Assembly (NCBI GenBank): GCA_902493375.1
Contig: CABUPH010000006.1
Location: 1 to 64,000 of the forward strand
Direction: 5' to 3'
From: an uncultured Collinsella sp.
Lineage (GTDB): Bacteria; Actinomycetota; Coriobacteriia; Coriobacteriales; Coriobacteriaceae
DNA: 64,000 bases
The notes below the pieces were generated by a model. That model searched no databases. It was not told the origin of the DNA and worked only from the letters and a program-made list of their open reading frames with translations. The position numbers and the translations under genes are program-made. Position 1 is the stretch's first letter; each line of letters begins with the position of its first letter. Shown in pieces: positions 10,213-18,529 of this stretch.

Positions 10213-11811
10213 TTAGTTCTCCTCTGATCCAGAAACATCCGAATGGTGCTTGGCCATGAACTGCTGCTTGAAGTCGCCGATGACGCGCAAGAGCTCAGCC
10301 TTGGTGTCATCATCGATCTTCTTGGCGCGAACCTTGTCGAGCAGCGAGCCAAAGCCATTGTCCATGTACTCGATGAGCTCGGCACGGAAAGGCAGCACGT
10401 CGGCAATCTCCAGGTCATCCAGGAAGCCCTCGTTGCCAGCGAACAGCGTAACGATCTGCTCGCCAACCTCAAACGGCTTGTAGCGCGGCTGCTTCAGGAG
10501 CTCGGTCATGCGGGCACCATGGGTCAGCTGCTTCTGAGTAGCCTCGTCGAGGTCGGAGCCGAACTGCGTAAAGCCGGCGAGCTCCTGGTACGAAGCGAGG
10601 TCCAGACGGAGGTTACCGGCGACCTGCTTCATAGCCTTGGTCTGCGCGTCGCCACCAACGCGGGACACGGAAATGCCCACGTCGACTGCCGGGCGCTGAC
10701 CCTGGAAGAAGAGCTCGGACTGCAGATAGATCTGACCATCGGTAATGGAAATGACGTTGGTCGGAATGTAGGCCGAGACGTCGCCGTCCTGGGTCTCGAT
10801 GATCGGCAGTGCCGTCATGGAGCCGTAGCCGTTCTTCTTGGACATCTTGACGGCACGCTCGAGCAGACGAGAGTGCAGGTAGAAGATGTCGCCAGGATAG
10901 GCCTCGCGTCCGGGCGGACGATGCAGCGTCAGCGACATCTGACGGTAGGCCACGGCCTGCTTGGACAGGTCATCGTAGATGACGAGCACGTGGCCGCCGG
11001 GGTTGGTCTCGCTAGCGGGCTTGCCGTCCTCGCCGTTGTACATGAAGAACTCGCCGATAGCGGCACCGGCCATAGGCGCGATGTACTGCATAGGGGCGGA
11101 ATCGGCAGCGGTGGCCGAAACGATGATGGTGTAGTCGAGCGCACCGTGCTGAGCGAGGGTCTCGCGGATGTTGGCAACCGTGGAGGCCTTCTGGCCGATG
11201 GCGACATAGATGCAGACCATGCCCTTGCCGCGCTGGTTGAGGATAGCGTCGATGGCGATGGCGGTCTTACCGGTCTTACGGTCGCCGATGATGAGCTCAC
11301 GCTGACCGCGGCCAATAGGCACCATGGAGTCGATAGCGAGCAGACCGGTCTGAACCGGCTCACACACCGGGGTACGGTCGATGACGCCGGGGGCCTTGAA
11401 CTCGATGGGGCGACGGTGCGTGGCGACGATGTCGCCCAGGCCGTCGATGGGCTGGCCGAGCGGATTGACGACGCGGCCGAGCATGGCGCGGCTCACAGGG
11501 ATATCCATAATGCGGCCAGTGGTGCGGCACTCGTCGCCTTCCTTGATGGAGTCGACGGCACCAAACAGAACGGCGCCGACCTCGTCACGGTCAAGGTTCT
11601 GGGCAAGACCGAAGACGGTCTCACCGGTATCGGAGCTCTTGAACTCCAGAAGCTCGCCTGCCATGGCGCTCTTGAGGCCGGAGACGCGCGCGATGCCGTC
11701 GCCTACCTCGTCGACCGTTGAAACCTCATGCGTATCGACCGTCGCGGAGAGGCTCGTGAGCTGCTCCTGCAGTTTCTTGGCGATATCCTGGGCATTGAGG
11801 GTTTCGGACAT
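10213..11811 (-). CDS. atpA: ATP synthase alpha subunit
   Basis: Non-catalytic nucleotide-binding subunit of F1. Walker A GDRKTGKTA is clear, along with LGRVVNPLG, the conserved NVISITDGQI segment and the SRVGG(D)AQ segment that carries the arginine finger. 532 residues, slightly long because of a C-terminal polar tail (KHHSDVSGSEEN). Its ATG overlaps the atpH stop codon (TAATG). Confidence 0.98.
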   Translation of the reverse strand: MSETLNAQDIAKKLQEQLTSLSATVDTHEVSTVDEVGDGIARVSGLKSAMAGELLEFKSSDTGETVFGLAQNLDRDEVGAVLFGAVDSIKEGDECRTTGRIMDIPVSRAMLGRVVNPLGQPIDGLGDIVATHRRPIEFKAPGVIDRTPVCEPVQTGLLAIDSMVPIGRGQRELIIGDRKTGKTAIAIDAILNQRGKGMVCIYVAIGQKASTVANIRETLAQHGALDYTIIVSATAADSAPMQYIAPMAGAAIGEFFMYNGEDGKPASETNPGGHVLVIYDDLSKQAVAYRQMSLTLHRPPGREAYPGDIFYLHSRLLERAVKMSKKNGYGSMTALPIIETQDGDVSAYIPTNVISITDGQIYLQSELFFQGQRPAVDVGISVSRVGGDAQTKAMKQVAGNLRLDLASYQELAGFTQFGSDLDEATQKQLTHGARMTELLKQPRYKPFEVGEQIVTLFAGNEGFLDDLEIADVLPFRAELIEYMDNGFGSLLDKVRAKKIDDDTKAELLRVIGDFKQQFMAKHHSDVSGSEEN

Positions 11812-12287
11812 TAGGCTTCACCTCCGTACGAATTAGCAGAGTTTGCGAGGGTCTCCTGCGCGATGCGCAGCTGCGTCTTGACGGAAATGTCACGACGCTC
11901 GCCGCGGGCCTCGAGCACCAGGCCGCCCACGATAGACGGGTCGACCTGCTCGATAAGGAATACCTTGCGACCGAAGTCCTGCTCGCATTTCTTAGTGATG
12001 GTTTGACGCAGCTCGTCGTCGAGCGGGATCGCCGTGGTGACGGTCACGCCCACTACATCCTCGTCTTCCTCGGCAACATACTTAAAGGCAGCTGCCACCT
12101 TGGGAAGAAGGTCGAGCTGGTCGCGCTTGGACATGGTGTCGAGCACGGCGATGATCTCGGGGCCGGCAGAAGCCAGGCGCTCGATCATCTCGAGGTCCTC
12201 GAACACATGGTTCTCGGCCTTAGCGGCTTCCAGAAGGGAGCGCGCGTAGGTCTCGAGCACCTTGTCCTGATAGCGGCTAGTCGGCAT
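11811..12287 (-). CDS. atpH: ATP synthase delta subunit
   Basis: Peripheral-stalk protein joining F1 to the b subunits (OSCP homologue). The N-terminal segment YARSLLEAA and the C-terminal pattern DPSIVGGLVLEARGERRDIS match the family. 158 residues is at the short end (usual near 175). The gene overlaps atpF by 11 bases and atpA by one base, so translation is coupled across the stalk genes. Confidence 0.93.
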   Translation of the reverse strand: MPTSRYQDKVLETYARSLLEAAKAENHVFEDLEMIERLASAGPEIIAVLDTMSKRDQLDLLPKVAAAFKYVAEEDEDVVGVTVTTAIPLDDELRQTITKKCEQDFGRKVFLIEQVDPSIVGGLVLEARGERRDISVKTQLRIAQETLANSANSYGGEA

Positions 12288-12879
12288 TCAGGCTACCTGC
12301 TTCCTGGATGTAGCGCTCGATGAGCTTCTTCTGCTCGGCATCGTCCTCGAGTGCCTCGCCCACGATCTTGGTGGCGACGGCAACGGACAGGTCGGCGATG
12401 GAGCTCGCGGCACCGGCGTAGATGGACTTGCGCTCGTCCTCGACGGTCGTATGGGCCTTGGCGATGATCTCCTCGGCCTCCTTGTGAGCAGCCTCGATGA
12501 TACGGGCGCGCTCGGACTCGGCGTCCTTACGGGCCTCGAGAACGATGTCGGCAGCCTGACGACGGGCGTCGGTGACGATCGAGTCGGACTCAGCGCGCTT
12601 GGCGATGGCCTCCTGCTTGGTCTTCTCGGCCTCGTCGAGGCTCTCCTCGATCTTCTTGCCGCGCTCCTCCATGGTTTTCATGATGCCCGGCAGGGCAACC
12701 TTGGCCAGCACGATCCAGATGATCAGGAAGGCGATGAGCGCCGGGATGAACTCCGCCATCTTAGGGATGAGGATGTCCGCACCGGCAGCGCCGTCCTCAG
12801 CGAACGCGGAAACCGGCATGAGCAGCGCGGCCGCGGACGCGGAGAGTGCGATCGCGCTCTTCTGGGATGAAAGATTCAT
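12277..12879 (-). CDS. atpF: ATP synthase b subunit with signal-peptide-like extension
   Basis: Peripheral stalk subunit anchored in the membrane. One TM helix (FIPALIAFLIIWIVLAKVAL) is followed by a long charged coiled coil that dimerises. Before it lies an extra hydrophobic segment ending in VSAFAEDG, which looks like a cleavable signal peptide with an AFA|ED site; many b subunits lack this. It is known from some actinobacterial and clostridial b subunits, and whether it is cut is not known from sequence. 200 residues. Confidence 0.95.
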   Translation of the reverse strand: MNLSSQKSAIALSASAAALLMPVSAFAEDGAAGADILIPKMAEFIPALIAFLIIWIVLAKVALPGIMKTMEERGKKIEESLDEAEKTKQEAIAKRAESDSIVTDARRQAADIVLEARKDAESERARIIEAAHKEAEEIIAKAHTTVEDERKSIYAGAASSIADLSVAVATKIVGEALEDDAEQKKLIERYIQEAGSLNAD

Positions 12880-12894
12880 ACTTGACGCTCCGTG

Positions 12895-13089
12895 CTATTT
12901 AACGATCAGCGCGACAACGAAGCCGATCAGAGCCAGAGCCTCGCCGAAGGCGGAGCCCATGATGAAGACGGTGAACACGCGGCCCTGGACCTCAGGCTGA
13001 CGGGCCATAGCACCCGTAGCACCCAGAGCAGACAGGCCGATAGCAAGACCAGCGCCGATAACACCGAGACCGTAACCGATAACTCCCAC
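12895..13089 (-). CDS. atpE: ATP synthase c subunit (short, proton type)
   Basis: Proteolipid of the rotor ring. Two TM helices joined by the polar loop ARQPEVQG (usual RQPE). The ion-carrying Glu sits in helix 2 in FGEALALIGF; the residue after it is Ala and helix 1 lacks the Gln of sodium-binding rings, so the ring should carry protons. 64 residues is shorter than the usual 70-85. The start is GTG with a perfect AAAGGAGG seven bases upstream, fitting the high dosage needed for a ring subunit. Confidence 0.95.
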   Translation of the reverse strand: MGVIGYGLGVIGAGLAIGLSALGATGAMARQPEVQGRVFTVFIMGSAFGEALALIGFVVALIVK

Positions 13090-13212
13090 GATTCCTCCTT
13101 TGTCGTGCGTGTCTTATTTCACGCAGGATAACCTTTTTATAACTGCCGGGCTCCATGGGTACGGGCACCGGCGGTTTAACGAATTGCTTACCTTTAAGGC
13201 GCGAGCGGAAGG

Positions 13213-14016
13213 CTACTCCTCCTCCGCGACCTCCTCTGCCTCGGAGACATACACGGCGGTAAGGACCGTGAAGACGTAAGCCTGGATGGCGCCGACCACA
13301 AGCTCGATCGCATAGATCAGGATGAGGATGGCAAGCCAGGCAAGCGAAGGCAGGGCGCCGACGGCGTGGGCCGCGGAAACCTGCTGAAGCAGCGGCTGCA
13401 TGAACATGCTCGCCATGATGGCGAACGAGCCCATGACCACGTGTCCTGCGAACATGTTGCAGAACAGACGGACGGCGAGCGTGATGAGGCGCAGGAAGGT
13501 CGAGAAAAGCTCGACGACCCACACGAGCACGTTCATCGGGAAGCTCACGCCCTGCGGGGCGAGGCTCTTGATGTAGCCGATCACGCCGTGAGCCTTGCAT
13601 CCGTAGTAGATGAAGTACACGAAGGCGAAGATGGCGAGTGCGGCGGTGGAGCCGATTGCGCCGGTGCCGGGCTTCATTCCCGGGATCAGGCCGATCATGT
13701 TATTGATCAGGATGAACAGGAAAAGCGAGCACAGGAACGGGAAGTGCTTCTTCCAGTTCTCACCCACGACACCCTTGCCGATATCGTTCTCGACGTACTC
13801 GATGATGTACTCGAAACCGTTGACGAAGAAGCCCTTGGGAACCAGGGTCTGCTTCTTCTTGAACACGGCCAGGACGATCAGGAGCACGATCGTGGAGACG
13901 ATCAGCCAAAACGAGTACTGCGTGATGCCGCAGCTCAGATCGCCCACGACAGGGGTGGAGCTGAACTCGCTGACCAGATGATTAATCTCATCAGGCAGCT
14001 TTTCAAAAATTTCCAC
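13213..14016 (-). CDS. atpB: ATP synthase a subunit
   Basis: Membrane stator subunit forming the ion half-channels. About six hydrophobic segments are visible. The essential Arg is in LAVRLFCNMFAGH and the partner Gln in GAIQAYVFTVLTAVY. 267 residues, normal. It begins 3 bases after the atpI stop codon, and an intergenic gap of about 120 bases separates it from atpE. Confidence 0.96.
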   Translation of the reverse strand: MEIFEKLPDEINHLVSEFSSTPVVGDLSCGITQYSFWLIVSTIVLLIVLAVFKKKQTLVPKGFFVNGFEYIIEYVENDIGKGVVGENWKKHFPFLCSLFLFILINNMIGLIPGMKPGTGAIGSTAALAIFAFVYFIYYGCKAHGVIGYIKSLAPQGVSFPMNVLVWVVELFSTFLRLITLAVRLFCNMFAGHVVMGSFAIMASMFMQPLLQQVSAAHAVGALPSLAWLAILILIYAIELVVGAIQAYVFTVLTAVYVSEAEEVAEEE

Positions 14017-14019
14017 GAC

Positions 14020-14331
14020 TTACCTTTCGACCTCATGAGGATCTCGCAGCGCCTTGGCGACGCGAACCGCGCAGGCGGCCATAAAGGCCACGAAGCCGAT
14101 CGCCTCGCCCAGGAGGAACATGCGAAATGCCTCTCCGAACAACACAAACACAACCAAGGTAAAGACGAGCAGAGCGATTGCCGAGACCGCCAGACTCACC
14201 ATACCCTTGAGCATGTCCGCATTCTGCTTATCGTCAAGAACCGGCTTGAGCGTAAAGACAAAGGGAAGGAAGGCAATTGCGCCCGCGATGGCGCCTGCAA
14301 CGATAGCGAGCAGATCGGCTATCTGAAACAC
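14020..14331 (-). CDS. atpI: AtpI-like membrane protein at the head of the atp operon
   Basis: Small protein with about four hydrophobic segments in the place of atpI (subunit I), which in other bacteria helps c-ring assembly. The family is poorly conserved, so the call rests mainly on position and topology. The GTG at 14331 is chosen because GAGG lies about 7 bases upstream and the protein then begins at FQIADLLAIVAG. A longer reading frame back to 14406 would overlap the likely operon promoter. Confidence 0.7.
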   Translation of the reverse strand: MFQIADLLAIVAGAIAGAIAFLPFVFTLKPVLDDKQNADMLKGMVSLAVSAIALLVFTLVVFVLFGEAFRMFLLGEAIGFVAFMAACAVRVAKALRDPHEVER

Positions 14332-14392
14332 TGGCGTCCTCACTTTCCTTTTTAACGCCTCACAGAACAGTTCCCGCCAAACATTGGTGACT

Positions 14393-14420
14393 ATTGTACG
14401 AGCCAATCGTTAAAGTACAA
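14393..14420 (-). promoter_or_regulatory. Likely promoter of the atp operon
   Basis: On the minus strand TTGTAC (14420-14415) and TACAAT (14398-14393) are 16 bases apart, a good sigma-70-type match, about 55 bases before the chosen atpI start. Confidence 0.55.
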
Positions 14421-14537
14421 CCGAAAAAAGCATCGGTTAATACGCACCTGTTCGTTTTCTTAAGACCTTCTTTATGCCGCAGGTACGGTAATACGTTTTT
14501 CTCGAACCCTGCAGGGCAAAACGTCCGTTAACAGGAG

Positions 14538-14586
14538 TGCGCGCGGTCGCCTTTTGTTCGACCGCGCGCACCGTTTCTTCGTATTT
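14538..14586 (-). terminator. Terminator after upp
   Basis: Hairpin GTGCGCGCGGTCG / CGACCGCGCGCAC downstream of the upp stop codon; the T-tract is poor, so efficiency is uncertain. Confidence 0.5.
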
Positions 14587-14613
14587 GCAGCCGCGGCCGT
14601 CTTAGCCCAGCGA

Positions 14614-15261
14614 CTAGAGCGTGCCGTAGATGCGGTCGCCGGCGTCGCCGAGGCCGGGAACGATGTAGGCAGCCTCGTTGAGATGGTCGTCGATAGCACA
14701 CGTATAAATATGTACGTCAGGATCCTTCTCGGTCAGCGACTTGAGGCCCTCGGGCGCGGCGACGATGCACAGCATGCGGATGTCCTTGACACCGCGCTCG
14801 CGCAGGTAGCTGATGGCCATCTCGGCCGAACCGCCCGTGGCGAGCATGGGGTCGACGACCAGGCAGATGCGCTGGTCGATATCCTTGGGCATCTTGCAGT
14901 AATACTCGTGCGGCTCGTGGGTGACCTCGTCGCGCTCCATGCCGATGTGGCCCACGCGAGCGGAGGGCACCAAGTCGAGAATGCCGTCGACCATGCCAAG
15001 GCCCGCACGCAGGATGGGCACGATGGCGAGTTTCTTGCCGGCGAGCCGTTTGAACGTGGCGGTAGTGATGGGGGTCTCGACCTCGACGTCTTCCATAGGC
15101 AGGTCGCGCATGGCCTCGTAGCCGTCAAAAAGCGCGAGCTCGCGCACGAGCTGGCGGAACTGGTTGGTGCCGGTGTTTTTGTCGCGCAGGATCGACAGCT
15201 TGTGCTGGACGAGCGGGTGATCGACAAGCGTCACGCGGGACGCATCGTAGGTGACGGTCAT
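14614..15261 (-). CDS. upp: Uracil phosphoribosyltransferase
   Basis: Pyrimidine salvage: uracil plus PRPP to UMP. The PRPP loop is in VVDPMLATGGSA and the C-terminal uracil-binding end GLGDAGDRIYGTL is perfect. The ATG at 15261 follows GAAAGGGG and gives 215 residues, close to the usual 208-210. The gene appears monocistronic between glpK and the atp operon. Confidence 0.96.
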   Translation of the reverse strand: MTVTYDASRVTLVDHPLVQHKLSILRDKNTGTNQFRQLVRELALFDGYEAMRDLPMEDVEVETPITTATFKRLAGKKLAIVPILRAGLGMVDGILDLVPSARVGHIGMERDEVTHEPHEYYCKMPKDIDQRICLVVDPMLATGGSAEMAISYLRERGVKDIRMLCIVAAPEGLKSLTEKDPDVHIYTCAIDDHLNEAAYIVPGLGDAGDRIYGTL

Positions 15262-15384
15262 GGGTTGATTGCCCCTTTCGTTGCGGCCGCAAAACGGCCT
15301 TGCTGACAAGGCGCGCAGCAATGTTGCCGCCGCACGCCATGCATTAGTTTAGCGGTTTGTTGTATCGAGCAGCCCATCGCAGCC

Positions 15385-16926
15385 CTACTGTGCGGTACTG
15401 AGCGAGCGCCTGACTGCATCACGCCAGCCCGCAAGGTTTTGCTCGCGGCGCTCGGCGGACATGTGGGGAAGGAAGGTCCTAACGATCTGGGCATTTTGCT
15501 CCAGCTCTTCCAGGTCTTCCCAATAGCCGACGGCAAGACCCGCCAAGTACGCGGCACCGATTGCCGTGGTCTCCACCGTCTCGCATTGCAGCACGGGGAT
15601 ATCCAGCAGGTCGGCCTGGAATTGCATGATGAACTCGTTGCGCGAGGCACCGCCATCGACAGACAGGCGCTCAATCGAAAGCCCCACGTCCTGCTCCATG
15701 GCGCGCAGCACGTCGTAGCTCTGATATGCCATGGATTCGCAGGCGGCACGTACGATGGTCGCACGGCTCGAGGCGCCGGTCAGACCGCACACGATACCGC
15801 GAGCATGCGGGTCCCACCAGGGAGCACCCAAACCCGCAAAGGCGGGAACGAAGTAGCAGCCCTCGTTGTCGCTAATCGAAGCGGCGAGTTGTGCCGACTC
15901 GCTCACGCTCGAGATGATGCCCATGTTGTTGCGAAGCCAGTTCATCGTTGAGCCGGCGGCAAAAATAGAGCCCTCGAGCGCATAGCTGACTTTGCCGTCC
16001 GCAGCGATACCGATGGTGGAGACCAGGCCATTCTTGGATTCGACGATCTCGTCGCCGGTGTTCATGAGCATAAAGCAACCCGTGCCATAGGTGTTTTTGG
16101 TCTGGCCGGGACGGAAACAGCAGTGGCCGAACAGCGACGCCTGTTGGTCACCCGCCACGCCCATGATGGGCGGCATGTTGGTCATGATGTCGCTCGCGAC
16201 GCGGCCGTAGTCGCCCGAGCTCCAGCGAACCTCGGGCATCATGGAACGTGGAACGTCAAAGAGTGCCAGCAGGTCGTCGTCCCAATCGAGCGTATGGATA
16301 TTAAAGAGTGCCGTGCGGCTGGCATTGGTGTAGTCGGTGGCAAAGACCTGGCCGCCGGTGAGGTTGTAGATGAGCCAGGTGTCGATGGTGCCAAACATGA
16401 GGTCGCCCGCCGCCGCGCTTTCGCGTGCGCCGTCGACGTTGTCGAGAATCCACTGCACCTTGGAGGCCGAGAAATACGGGTCGAGCGTGAGTCCCGTGCG
16501 GGAGCGCACCAGCCCTTCTGCGCCCTGCTCGACAAGCTCGTCGATCAGAGGTGCGGTACGGCGGCACTGCCATACGATGGCGTTATAGATCGGCTGACCG
16601 CTCACGCGGTCCCAGACCACCGTGGTCTCGCGCTGGTTGGAGATGCCGATGGCGGCAATGCGGTCGGAGTGGATACCGCTCTTAAACTGGACTTCCATCA
16701 TGACCGCGATCTGGCTGGCAAGGACCGCCATGGGGTCTTGCTCCACCCAGCCGGGACGCGGGAAGCTGGTTTTGACGCTGCGACGTGCCTGCGCGACGAT
16801 GCAGCCGTACTCGTCGACGATGGTCGCAAGTACCGAGGTGGTGCCGCAGTCGAGCGCCATGATGTAGGAACCGCCAAAGTCAAACGAGGCATCTTCCATG
16901 CCCAGGCTGCCCAGATTCAACGACAT
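15385..16926 (-). CDS. glpK: Glycerol kinase
   Basis: FGGY-family kinase making sn-glycerol 3-phosphate from glycerol and ATP. The N-terminal phosphate loop ALDCGTTSVLATI, substrate motif SNQRETTVVWD, the catalytic region GVAGDQQASLFG and the later VDGGASRNEFIMQFQAD are all in place. 513 residues, with an unusual extra 20 residues before the first strand. It is preceded by a YrdC-type gene 13 bases upstream. No glycerol facilitator or GlpD lies nearby. Confidence 0.93.
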   Translation of the reverse strand: MSLNLGSLGMEDASFDFGGSYIMALDCGTTSVLATIVDEYGCIVAQARRSVKTSFPRPGWVEQDPMAVLASQIAVMMEVQFKSGIHSDRIAAIGISNQRETTVVWDRVSGQPIYNAIVWQCRRTAPLIDELVEQGAEGLVRSRTGLTLDPYFSASKVQWILDNVDGARESAAAGDLMFGTIDTWLIYNLTGGQVFATDYTNASRTALFNIHTLDWDDDLLALFDVPRSMMPEVRWSSGDYGRVASDIMTNMPPIMGVAGDQQASLFGHCCFRPGQTKNTYGTGCFMLMNTGDEIVESKNGLVSTIGIAADGKVSYALEGSIFAAGSTMNWLRNNMGIISSVSESAQLAASISDNEGCYFVPAFAGLGAPWWDPHARGIVCGLTGASSRATIVRAACESMAYQSYDVLRAMEQDVGLSIERLSVDGGASRNEFIMQFQADLLDIPVLQCETVETTAIGAAYLAGLAVGYWEDLEELEQNAQIVRTFLPHMSAERREQNLAGWRDAVRRSLSTAQ

Positions 16927-16939
16927 CGCTTACACCTTT

Positions 16940-17683
16940 CTATTGCATCGGGTCGGACAGGACCCGTTCGATCTCTGATGCGGGAAGCGCGCCTTGGCGC
17001 AGGATCTGGAGCCCGCCGTGCTGAAACGACACGATGGTCGAGGCGTCGCGACACGGGGTCTCACCGGCGTCGACGGCAACATCGACCCCCTCCAGGATGC
17101 GACCCTCCACCGTGATAAAACTTGCCGGCGCGGGCGCGCCATGCGTGTTGGCGCTGGTGCAGGCAAGGGGGCTGCCACAGGCGCGAATGAGCGCCTGCAC
17201 CACGGGCGAGGCCGAAGCGCGAAGTGCCACCGTGTCGTCGGCAGCGCGCATAAAGGTCGGCACGCAGGGGGCTGCCTTGACCACGATAGTCAGGGCTCCC
17301 GGCCAGCATCGTCGCGCGAGTATGCGGGCATCTTCCGGGATATCCACGCCATAGCGGTCGAGTGCTTCGACGCCATCGACCAGCCAAGCGACGGTTTGCG
17401 TGAGTTCACGTTGCTTGAGAGTGAAGATACGGCGATAGCCGGTGCCGAGCGCAGGAACTGCGGCGCCATTGACGGCAGCCTGCGGATCGCGCGGCCACGA
17501 TGGGAATTCGCTTGTATCTTGGGGCACGGCGTCCGAGAAGGCGTTGACTGCCACGGCGACACCGTAGACGGTCTCGGTCGGGATCAAAGCCAGGCCGCCG
17601 CGGCCGAGCACCTCGGCCGTGCGCTCGACGGCAAGCCGATGCGGCTCGCGCGTTCCCTCGTATACCCGATAGACCGTCTGCAT
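16940..17683 (-). CDS. YrdC/Sua5-type threonylcarbamoyl-AMP synthase with an internal insertion
   Basis: Predicted first enzyme of tRNA t6A37 synthesis (L-threonylcarbamoyladenylate synthase). The dsRNA-like YrdC fold is recognised by IPTETVYGV near residue 35 and SANTHGAPAP later. Between residues about 48 and 84, where the family usually runs straight to the IFxxKxR substrate-binding segment, there is an extra Pro/Ala-rich stretch before RRIFTLKQR. No C-terminal Sua5 domain follows. 247 residues. It sits 13 bases before glpK, an unusual partner; these genes usually lie near prmC and prfA, which here follow a few kb away. Confidence 0.8.
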   Translation of the reverse strand: MQTVYRVYEGTREPHRLAVERTAEVLGRGGLALIPTETVYGVAVAVNAFSDAVPQDTSEFPSWPRDPQAAVNGAAVPALGTGYRRIFTLKQRELTQTVAWLVDGVEALDRYGVDIPEDARILARRCWPGALTIVVKAAPCVPTFMRAADDTVALRASASPVVQALIRACGSPLACTSANTHGAPAPASFITVEGRILEGVDVAVDAGETPCRDASTIVSFQHGGLQILRQGALPASEIERVLSDPMQ

Positions 17684-17817
17684 GTGTATGCCAGCCCCTT
17701 ACGCTCTGGTGCAAGTTTGTTTACTGTGGGGCATTCTCGCACGAAACGTTCAACCTATTTGCCCAGAGCGCATGTTGGTTTGGTGAGCGGCTCTAGTAGT
17801 CGGTGAAAGTGAGGGGG

Positions 17818-18264
17818 TTATTGGACTGCGACGAACTTCTTTGGCCTGCCGGCGTGGCGTTCTTGGGCGGCGTAGCGCTCGATGCTGCCTATCGTTATCA
17901 TCCGACGGCCGTCGACGAGTTCAACATCGAGCTTTCCGGCTTTGACCAGCGCGGTAATCCGCGGAGCGGAGACTTTGAGGTCCAGCGCTGCGTCTTTAAA
18001 TGTTCGGCACGCCGCTTCCCGAGCGTCCTCGTGGTCGATTTCGACTGAAAGGGCCACGACCTCGGCCGAGCGTTCGTACCCTGCCGGAGTCAAACCGTTG
18101 TTGAGGTCGTCGGCCAAAAACGCCATCAGTGCCTCGGTGGCATGGGCAATCGCTTCTTCGCGCGTATCGCCATCGGCAAAGGCGCCGGGAATCTGCGGGA
18201 AGCTAGCGCAGTAACCATCGTCTTCTTTTATGAGAACGCAGTCATAGGTAAATCGCTGCCTCAT
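17818..18264 (-). CDS. hicB: HicB-family antitoxin
   Basis: Antitoxin partner of HicA. The N-terminal HicB domain is partly degenerate RNase H-like: YDCVLIKEDDGYCASFPQIPGAFADGDTREEAIAHATEAL. The C-terminal region (ITALVKAGKLDVELVDGRR, GSIERYAAQ) looks like a DNA-binding tail, so it likely autorepresses. The ATG at 18264 follows GGAGG and lies 11 bases after the toxin gene; 148 residues. Toxin-first order is the usual hicAB arrangement. Confidence 0.85.
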   Translation of the reverse strand: MRQRFTYDCVLIKEDDGYCASFPQIPGAFADGDTREEAIAHATEALMAFLADDLNNGLTPAGYERSAEVVALSVEIDHEDAREAACRTFKDAALDLKVSAPRITALVKAGKLDVELVDGRRMITIGSIERYAAQERHAGRPKKFVAVQ

Positions 18265-18275
18265 TTTGCCTCCAA

Positions 18276-18461
18276 CTACCATCCAGCTTGGCGACGAATA
18301 CTTGCCCACGTGCCCTTCTTTGGTCGATCACCACCAGAGCCGTTCACGGTGACAACGCGGTCACCAGAAACATACTTAGCATGACTACCGACTTGCGCGA
18401 CCTTCACGAATCCATCGTGCTTGAGTAGGGCAATGATTTCCCGAAAGGTAGGAGGTTGCAT
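18276..18461 (-). CDS. hicA: HicA-family mRNA interferase toxin
   Basis: Small double-stranded-RNA-binding-fold toxin that cleaves mRNA during translation. The catalytic His is in VGSHAKYVSGD (family GSHxxF/Y), followed by the strand VVTVNGSGGDRPKKGT. 61 residues, normal for HicA. It is first in the pair and is probably kept silent by the downstream hicB product. Confidence 0.85.
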   Translation of the reverse strand: MQPPTFREIIALLKHDGFVKVAQVGSHAKYVSGDRVVTVNGSGGDRPKKGTWASIRRQAGW

Positions 18462-18529
18462 GGGCCGACCTCTTTCAGCCGTCCTAATTATAAACTACTT
18501 TATAATTTTTGCTAACCAGTTAATAAATA

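Noticed and set aside
12895..13089. Sodium-type c ring
   Set aside because: The Glu is followed by Ala and helix 1 lacks the Gln of sodium-binding rings, so proton coupling is more likely.
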